Shown here piece by piece: positions 57,235 through 64,000 of a DNA stretch of 64,000 bases (position 1 is the first letter of the stretch; every line of letters begins with the position of its first letter). Position numbers and translations under genes: made by a program. A model generated the notes under the pieces. The model was not told where the DNA came from. It ran no database searches and saw only the letters and a program-made list of their open reading frames with translations. The stretch covers positions 17,534,728-17,598,727 of the forward strand of contig JBBCBC010000016.1 of assembly GCA_037126765.1 (NCBI GenBank), given 5' to 3'. The stretch is from Stenogyne calaminthoides (lineage: Eukaryota > Streptophyta > Magnoliopsida > Lamiales > Lamiaceae).

Positions 57235-59071
57235 TGTTGGGGAATGATTTGCACAGATCTATTCGGGGTGAATATTTAAATACAAATTTCATTCTTATAA
57301 TTATTACTAGCAAGAATTAATCATATTTTAATTCAAATAATAACTTAACAACATATCATGCATATAATTAATTCACGTAAATCCTACGCATGCGGAATTC
57401 TACGAGTTTACGTGAACGTACCTCTTGGGATGGCAGTGATCTGGCTGATTAGACTAACCAAAAGAACTTCCCAAGTATTCCCTTAATCCTTACTCGACAA
57501 TCCGGTGGAAGGATACTCGCGAACAATTAACAAAAGGAAAAAATAAACTTTGTTGCACCACTTTCGTGGATTTGCTAATTTTTCCAGCACATGGAATTGT
57601 ACTTGGGAATGAAAGAATCATCCCCTATTTATAGAGCACAAGTGGTCGAAATTGTGGGTAAAATAATGTGGGAAAATCTTTTCTTGATCTCCAAAAAATC
57701 TTGAATATATCTCCTATATTCTTTTTCCCATAATTATAATATTCCACAAAATCTCACTTACTCTTTGTTATGGGATATTTTTGAAAATAATAGGCAAGAA
57801 TCCAAGATTTGGATCTTCTTGAATTTATGAGATATTCTTGTATTTCAAGAAATACATATCTTCCATAATATCTTTTCAAGAAAATCAAGAAAATCTTTCT
57901 TGTCCTTTATCTTTCAAAAAATTCAAAATTTTCCTTATAAATAACCAAGTGGGAGATTTCTTGAATTTAATGAGATAATCTTGCATTCCAAGAATACATA
58001 TCTTCATTCCATAACAAAATTCAAAGAAAATATTTCTCCCCTTTTAATCCATAATTTTCAAAATTCATGGAAAAATAAGGCAACAAAATTTATTTTATTT
58101 TAAACACCTTTTTCAGTTATTGGACTTTATGTTGGGCTACTTAGGGGGCCTTTAGGAGAATTAAGATTGGACCTTCCAATGGATCTTGAATTATCAATAT
58201 TGAGCCACAATATTATTCAAGCCCATAAATATTAATTAATCCCACTACATAATTAATATTGCACTATCCATCTTAACCCATATTACAGTCAATATGGCTC
58301 CCGGTTATTATTTCCCGTGTTTAAGATTATCTAGCCCTTTAATTAATTCAAGCCACTGAAATAACTTTCCATTAATTAATATATTTTGTCCTTGGTCAAG
58401 GAACGGTTCAACATTATTATCCATACCGGAAACTAATTCCACTTGCAAGATTTGGTATGATAAAGCTTATGAACCTCCCAAGGGGGCAAATCGAACAAGC
58501 GTACTTGCACACGATTCTTCGTATTAAATCTTAGCAATCACATGTGACCAATAATATTGCCCAAGATAAAAAGTATTGAATCTCGTTGATTCTCTACCCA
58601 TGATAAGTCAAAGCAATAGTTACCAATCACACATGATCCTATTTAAGGAACGAAGATTAAGAAATAACGAATCACTGAGGTCTAATTCTTCCTTGTTCAG
58701 TTCCGAAGAATTTATCCTCCTGTAGGTCCTATTCAGTGCATCAGTCATGCACCAGTGTAATCTCTTGGTCAAGACAAGCCAATCTGAGCCTTACACTTCA
58801 ACCTTTCACGATGGATTGTTCATTTCCATCTAGGTCGTGAATGACATACTTTTAGTTACAAGGGACTGTTAATTTAATCTTCTGTGATCTGGTATCACTA
58901 AATTAACTACAATGTAACACGTACGATTTATTGAACAGTTATGCAGTAAATATATGTAACATTCGATGATATTTAAAGCATCAGTGATAAACAATTTATT
59001 TCAGTAAATAAATCCGAAATTCAATTTTGATTATACAAAGTAAAAGCATACTTTCCAGTATAATCCCAACA
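57235..59071 (-). repeat. Copia D 3' LTR
   Basis: 1,837 bp with TGTTGGG/CCCAACA inverted ends. A minus-strand TATA box (TATAAATA, reverse of 57626-57633) is present. The AT-rich part 57670-58090 has loose repeats of 'tttcttgaattt/ caagaaaatcttt'. No gene is inside. Confidence 0.85.
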
Positions 59072-59188
59072 ATCTCCCACTTATACTCAAAGTATGCTTT
59101 TAAGTATACTACAAACATGTCTCGTGTAGTCTGTGACATCTAATGTCACCTACACGAACCTAATAATTTCTCCCACTTATACTCAAAG
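59072..59188 (-). other. Copia D polypurine tract, present twice
   Basis: On the minus strand GTATAAGTGGGAGAT abuts the LTR (59072-59086). The same string with its 'ctttga' context recurs at 59169-59188, overlapping the pol stop codon. Confidence 0.75.
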
Positions 59189-62100
59189 CAGATTGGCAAC
59201 GCTCTTGACACCCATTCCTTCCACATGTCTCTCGAATGTATTCAGAGGCAGACCCTTTGTGAATGGATCTGCTAGGTTGTCTTCAGACGCTATCTTTGCC
59301 ACATCTATATCTCCTCTCTTAACGATTTCTCATATAAGATGGTATTTCCTTTCAATGTGTTTGATGGCCTTGTGGGCTCTTGGTTCCCTTGAATTTGCAA
59401 CTGCTCCGGAATTGTCACAATAAACAGTGATTGTGCTGGGCAAATTCAGAACTTCGTCCAAGTCCACTAGGAAGTTCTTGAGCCAAACTGCTTCTTTCGC
59501 TGCCTCGCAAGCAGTTACATGTTCGGTTTCCATGGTAGAATCTGCGATGCATTTCTGTTTAACGCTTCTCCATGTCACGACTCCTTCCCCCATGCAAAAC
59601 ACACTACCGGAGGTATATTTTCTGGAGTCTATGTCTAATTGGAAATCCGAGTTCGTGTAGCCGATGGGGATTGGACTATATGACTGATAAACCAACATTC
59701 TATCCCGAGTTCTTCTCAGATACTTCATAATATTTTTAACTGCCGTCCAATGTTCTTTCCCCGGGTTACTTTGATATCTTGCCACCATGCCAACGGCAAA
59801 GCAGATATCCGGTCTCGTACACAGCATTGCATACATAAGGCTTCCGACAGCCGAAGCATAAGGAATGCCTCTCATGTCATCTATCTCCTTTTGCGTCTTA
59901 GGGACATTTTCTTGGATAGATGGATTCCATGTCTGAAAGGTACGAAGCCTTTCTTGGAATCTTGCATGCTGAATCGATTCAAGACAGTGTCTATGTATGA
60001 AGCTTGCAATAAGCCTATCATCCTTTTCTTGCGATCTCGAGTGATCTTGATCCCAAGGATGTGTGCGGCTTCCCCTAAGTCCTTCATATCAAACTGTTTT
60101 GAAAGCTATGCCCTTACGTCTGATAACACCTTCACATCGTTCCCGATGATCAGAATGTCGTCTACATATAGTACTAAGAATACCAATGTAGTTCCGACAC
60201 GCTTTTTGTACACACAACTTTCGAACTCGTTTTGATCGAACCCATAAGACTTTATAACATGATCAAAACATTGGTTCCAAGCTCTGGATGCCTGTTTGAG
60301 TTCGTAAATGGACTTCATGAGCTTACAAACTAGGTGTTCTTGGCCTTTTTCAATGAAGCCTTGGGGTTGTTGCATATAGATCTCTTTATCAAGACTTCCG
60401 TTAAGGAAAGCTGTCTTGACATCCATTTGCCAAATTTCAAAGTCGAGATGCGCAGCAATCGATAAGAGAATACGGATGGACTTGAGCATGGCTACGGGCG
60501 AAAAAGTTTCCTCATAATCGATCCCTTCTTTCTAAGTATAACCTTTCGCCACGAGTCTTGCTTTGAAGGTTTCCACCTTCCCTCCGGTTCTCTTTTCTTC
60601 TTATACACCCACTTGCAACCAATGGGTTTGACCCCATTAAGTGGTTTGACTAGCTCCCACACTCTGTTATGAAACATAGAACCCATTTCGGCTTTCATTG
60701 CTATTTGCCAAGAATTTGCATCCTTGTCTTGGATTGCCTCATCATGTGTGCATGGGTATGATTCGTCTTGTCTGGAAATCAAGTCCGAGGACTCTCCTAT
60801 TCCCATGAATCTCTCGGACTGTTTCACAAGCCTCCCACTACGACGAGGTTTCGGTTGTGTAAGTGTGTAGTTTGATATATCATCTTGTACAGTTGGCATT
60901 GAGGTTAGCCCCCTTAGCTCATTTAAGGTAATCTCACTTCTGGGTCTTCTTTCGTTCATATAGTCTTCTTCCAAAAATCTAAAGTGGGTGCTTATGACCA
61001 CCTTTTGATCTTCGGGACCATAGAACATAAACCCTTTTGTTCCGTCGGGGTATCCTACAAACAACCTCAATTTTGATCGAGGATCCAATTTTCCGGCTTC
61101 CTTGTCCAACACGTAGGCCGGACACCCCCAAATTCTCATATGTCTCATACTAGGCTTGCGCCCGGTCCACAATTCTTTGGGAGTTTTGGGAACCGATTTG
61201 GATGGCATCAAGTTCAGAATGTAAGCTGCTGTTTCCAAGGCATGATCCCAGAACGACTTGGGAAGATCCGCATAACTCATCATAGTTCTAACCATTTCCA
61301 AAAGAGTTCTGTTTCTTCGCTCTGCAACCCCGTTTTGTTGAGGGGTTCCGGGTGCAGTGAGCTGGGATGCAATCCCTTCATCAGATAAGTAGTTCAAAAA
61401 CTCATCGCTGAGGTATTCGACTCCACGATCGGATCGTAGAGACTTGATACGTTTTTCCCTATGATTCTCTGCTTGAGCCTTAAATTCTTTGAATTTCTCA
61501 AAGGTCTCAGATTTATGCTTCATAAGGAAAATATAAACGTACCTTGAGTAATCATCAATAAAAGTGACAAAATACTCATAACCTCCTCTTGCTTTGGTTG
61601 ACATTGAACCACATACATCTGTGTGAACGATTTCTAACACTTCTTTGGCTCTATTCCCCTTGGCTCCAAACGCCCTCTTGGTCATTTTACCCTCCAAACA
61701 TGATTCGCAGGTTGGAATTGGTTCAACTTGGAGAAACTCCAGTGAACCGTCTTTCACCAACCTTTGGATCCTCTTTGGATTTATATGACCTAATCTTAGA
61801 TGCCATAGAAGTGTCTCGTTCACGTCTGATGAACGTTTTCTTTTCTCGAAAACAGTTGATGTGTTATAGGATGCATTTCGTGAGTGGTGTGCACAGTTAA
61901 TTGTATAGAGATTTTCCATCAATGTCCCGTAACAGATACACTCATCATTTTAAGAAATGATGTCATTCTTATTAGAAGAAACTTAGTGTCCTTTAATCAA
62001 ATTTTAGAAACTGAAAGTGAATTATTTCCAAAACTGGGAACATAAAGATAATCTCAAAAAAAACTTCATCTTTAAAAGATAGGTGCACTTCTCCCACTAC

Positions 62101-62340
62101 TTTAAACACTACTCATGTAGCATTGCAATATATGCTACTTGTGTAGTATTGCAATAACGGTTACTTTCGTAGCATTGCAATATCTGCCACTTACGTAGCA
62201 TTGCAATAATTGCTACTTTCGTAACATCGCCCAGTGTGGTGAGGATCTCACTCCCACTAAGTTGCCGGATCAGTTTGAACCCGTGAAGCAAACATGATTA
62301 GTGGATCTCGTATCAACCACCCATGAATGAGAAGTATACG
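59183..62340 (-). pseudogene. Copia D pol polyprotein
   Basis: Order on the minus strand: protease 'SWVVDTRSTNHVC' (about 62327-62289), with DTG/DSG changed to DTR; protease remainder filled with a minisatellite (62114-62230); HHCC and integrase core in a 476-codon open stretch (61922-60492) with 'WHLRLGHINPKRIQ', 'CESCLEGK', 'HTDVCG', 'FIDDYSRY', 'RSDRGVEYLSDEF' and 'QQNGVAERRNRTLLEM'; RT with 'MDVKTAFLNGSLD' and 'LYVDDILIIGND' (60489-60106); RNase H with 'GYTNSDF' and 'YCDNSGAVA' (59875-59330). A frameshift lies near 60578. Stops replace Trp near 60106 (TAG) and Arg near 59330 (TGA). The final stop is 59183-59185. Confidence 0.9.
62114..62230. repeat. 30-31-bp minisatellite inside the copia D protease region
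   Basis: Four units of 'tgctactttcgtagcattgcaata' type, with changes. On the minus strand they replace the segment expected after 'TTLGDVTKVA'. Confidence 0.85.
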
Positions 62341-62349
62341 CCGCTAAAC

Positions 62350-62840
62350 AAGTTTCAACAACTAGTGCGTGAGAATTACCTTTTTTTCCGTCCCTTTTGG
62401 GGTTGGAACAGGCAAACCTCCATTGTCCTCTTTCACCGCAGTTTAAGCACTTCCTCTTTGGATTTTTCCTTGACACCACAAGCATTCCTCATCTTACCAT
62501 TGCCCTTGGCAACAGTTGAGTTTTATTGCTTATGGCTTTTGGTCCTCTTCTTTTCCTTGCCTTTCCTTGGCCTAGGAAATCAAGACTTACCACTTGTCGT
62601 TAAAGCTTGAGTTTGGTGCCCCATCAATATCTCTGCCGAGACCAAAGCTTGCAGCAAATCTGCTAGCGAGGCCAAAATGCTCAGAAACTTTTGGCAGAGA
62701 GTGAAACACCAAATTCATCTGAGTCTCCAGATTATAATCTGCACTCAGAATCTCAAGTTTGTTCAGATGGGCCATCTATTTTGAGGACGTAATCGCTTAC
62801 GGGTTTGCCCTCCACCATTTTCAGCGACGACATCTCTCGC
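62350..62840 (-). pseudogene. Copia D gag, C-terminal part
   Basis: 'KMVEGKPVSDYVLK' (about 62815-62774) and, in another frame, 'MAHLNKLEILSADYNLETQMNLVFHSLPKVSEHF' (62775-62674) are UBN2-type gag. The knuckle 'CLNCGERGQWRFAC' (62449-62408) has Gln where CCHC has His. The N-terminal part further right is not readable. Confidence 0.75.
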
Positions 62841-63830
62841 AAGGTGATCTGATGAGTCCCTCATTTTTTACTTGTCAGTTGGCTCATCTGATTTTGGTGT
62901 GTCAAGAATCCACTTGTGCTTTTGTGCAGTTAGGACAATCATAATTTTTTCCGTTTCCAATCAATATAGTTTCCATACATATTGTATTGACTTTAAGTAT
63001 ATTGAATAGTGGATTAAAAAGTTGCGACATGATGAACTTAAATAAATAACTATATTCATAAGCACAAGTATATCACAAGGTTCGATCACATGCATCATAT
63101 TAAAATCTCAAAAAAATATGAACATGCATCAGCCAACATCTCAAAACAGTTTAAATAAGCCACGTGGGGTGGGTCATTATTTAAACATATTTAAAGCGAG
63201 TTACAAACAAAACGATTACAAACCTTTAATATCCAGATAATAGTTGGCTCCACTTGACCAATATAAAATTGACAGGGGACTTCGGGAAGTATATGCATAT
63301 CAATTTTATACCTAAGTAATAACCATGATTAAATACGAGATTATTATTTATTATTGAACGAGCCTCGAGGGAGGGTCATCGCCGCCACTAGTAATAATCC
63401 ACAATCATCCATTTGGAATTTATTCATGTGAAAGCTAACTTTTGACCGTCCCCGGAAATTTCTCCAAAAAAATTCACAAATAAATAAATCATGGAGGTCA
63501 AAATTAATTCAATTTTATTATCCGAAATAAAATTGTCAATTAATTATTTAAACATACTTAGTAATTTTTGAAGGTGAGATTTTTCAATGGGCAATTCTCA
63601 TGCAAACACATTTAAACAAATTAAATAAAGCATAAGATAGCACAATAATAAATCAAGCAAATTATAAACATATTGGGCACAAATTATCCAATTGGGCACA
63701 AATTATAAACATATTGGGCAGAAAAATAAACATATTGGGCACAAATTATCCAATTGTCATGGTTTGATTTTTTCTTGGCTGATCTTGAAAAACATCTTGA
63801 ATTTCTCCCCTCAATCGTCTCGAAAAAGAT
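62841..63830. other. Copia D 5' region or unrelated filler, unresolved
   Basis: No gene is identified. AT-rich sequence with a short repeat cluster at 63671-63756 ('tattgggcacaaattat', 'ccaattgggcac'). It should contain the gag start, PBS and 5' LTR of copia D if the element is intact, but none was recognised. Confidence 0.4.
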
Positions 63831-64000
63831 ACTTTCGCCTCGGCATACGCCAAGTAGCTTCGCGGCCAGGATGCACGCCCACATCCGGCCCGGCCACTTG
63901 GCCCAAGTTGCTTCAGCGGCGCCGGCACCCTCGGTGTTCTGCGCCCGCCCGCGCCTCAGCGGCCTCGGCGGGCCTCGTGATTACCCTCGGCGGCGACCTC
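63831..64000. other. GC-rich segment at right window edge
   Basis: Composition rises sharply, with CGGCG/GCCG runs, against the AT-rich DNA to its left. Minus-strand frames stay open but match no family I know. It could be a host gene exon, another element's leader or an LTR; the window ends too soon to tell. Confidence 0.35.

Larger units (their letters stand above)
57235..64000 (-). mobile_element. Copia D: Ty1/copia retrotransposon, 5' end outside window
   Basis: On the minus strand: gag (about 62840-62350), pol (62340-59183), PPT (59072-59086), 3' LTR (59071-57235). The LTR starts TGTTGGGATTATACTGG and ends CATTCCCCAACA. The 5 bases outside it are AAGAA (57230-57234); the partner TSD and 5' LTR lie beyond 64000. 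Protein blocks are of the TNT1-94-like copia type and distinct from A/B. Several stops, frameshifts and changed catalytic residues make it inactive. Confidence 0.85.

Overview
The window is plant nuclear DNA built almost entirely of nested transposable elements. Plant-specific element families show this: ATHILA-type ORF1, SIRE-like Ty1/copia, CACTA (En/Spm) with TNP2 and Ulp1 genes, a hAT MITE and an L1-type LINE. LTR priming uses the initiator-Met tRNA motif TGGTATCAGAGC. I see no convincing host single-copy gene, tRNA or rRNA. The host is most likely a dicot; species cannot be fixed by reading alone.

Layout. Positions 1 to about 44,802 are one Athila-like Ty3/gypsy relic on the + strand, cut off at its left by the window. 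It has an ORF1 but no visible pol, so it looks non-autonomous. Three later insertions, each with a perfect 5-bp target-site duplication (TSD), interrupt it. (i) Copia A (1141-29720, minus strand, TSD CAAGA) is itself split by copia B (5603-18970, plus strand, TSD TCATC). (ii) C1 (30759-34338, plus, TSD CACCT) has two LTRs of about 1.7 kb around only 134 bp of internal DNA. (iii) A minus-strand array of C relatives (37450-44671, TSD TGTTC) has four LTRs and three internal segments inside the Athila 3' LTR. Right of this nest lie a hAT MITE (45050-45467), a degenerate CACTA (45744-54220) with TNP2-like and En/Spm-Ulp1-like genes on the minus strand, a LINE ORF1 remnant (about 54390-55113), a gypsy gag remnant (55173-57234) and the 3' part of a minus-strand copia D (57235 to the edge).

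The most notable system is the A/B copia family. Both copies share the order LTR, gag, pol (-1 frame), a short antisense transcription unit with a TATA box, a large sense ORF3, PPT, LTR. ORF3 would encode roughly 1,000 residues or more. Its ATG follows a GT-AG leader intron in both copies. Its N-terminal domain resembles Athila ORF1, although Athila is Ty3/gypsy and this carrier is Ty1/copia. B lost its protease and integrase core through a deletion that keeps the local frame, yet kept LTRs, PBS, PPT, RT and ORF3. C elements share PPT, termini and an LTR core with A/B and may be their minimal non-autonomous partners.

A second theme is sequence quality. In patches, CAG/CTG trinucleotides are replaced by CG or CGG with small indels (for example B LTR2 against B LTR1, and array LTR-b against LTR-c). 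This does not resemble normal 5mC decay and may be a base-calling artefact at methylated CHG sites. Many frameshifts in B and C should be read with that in mind.
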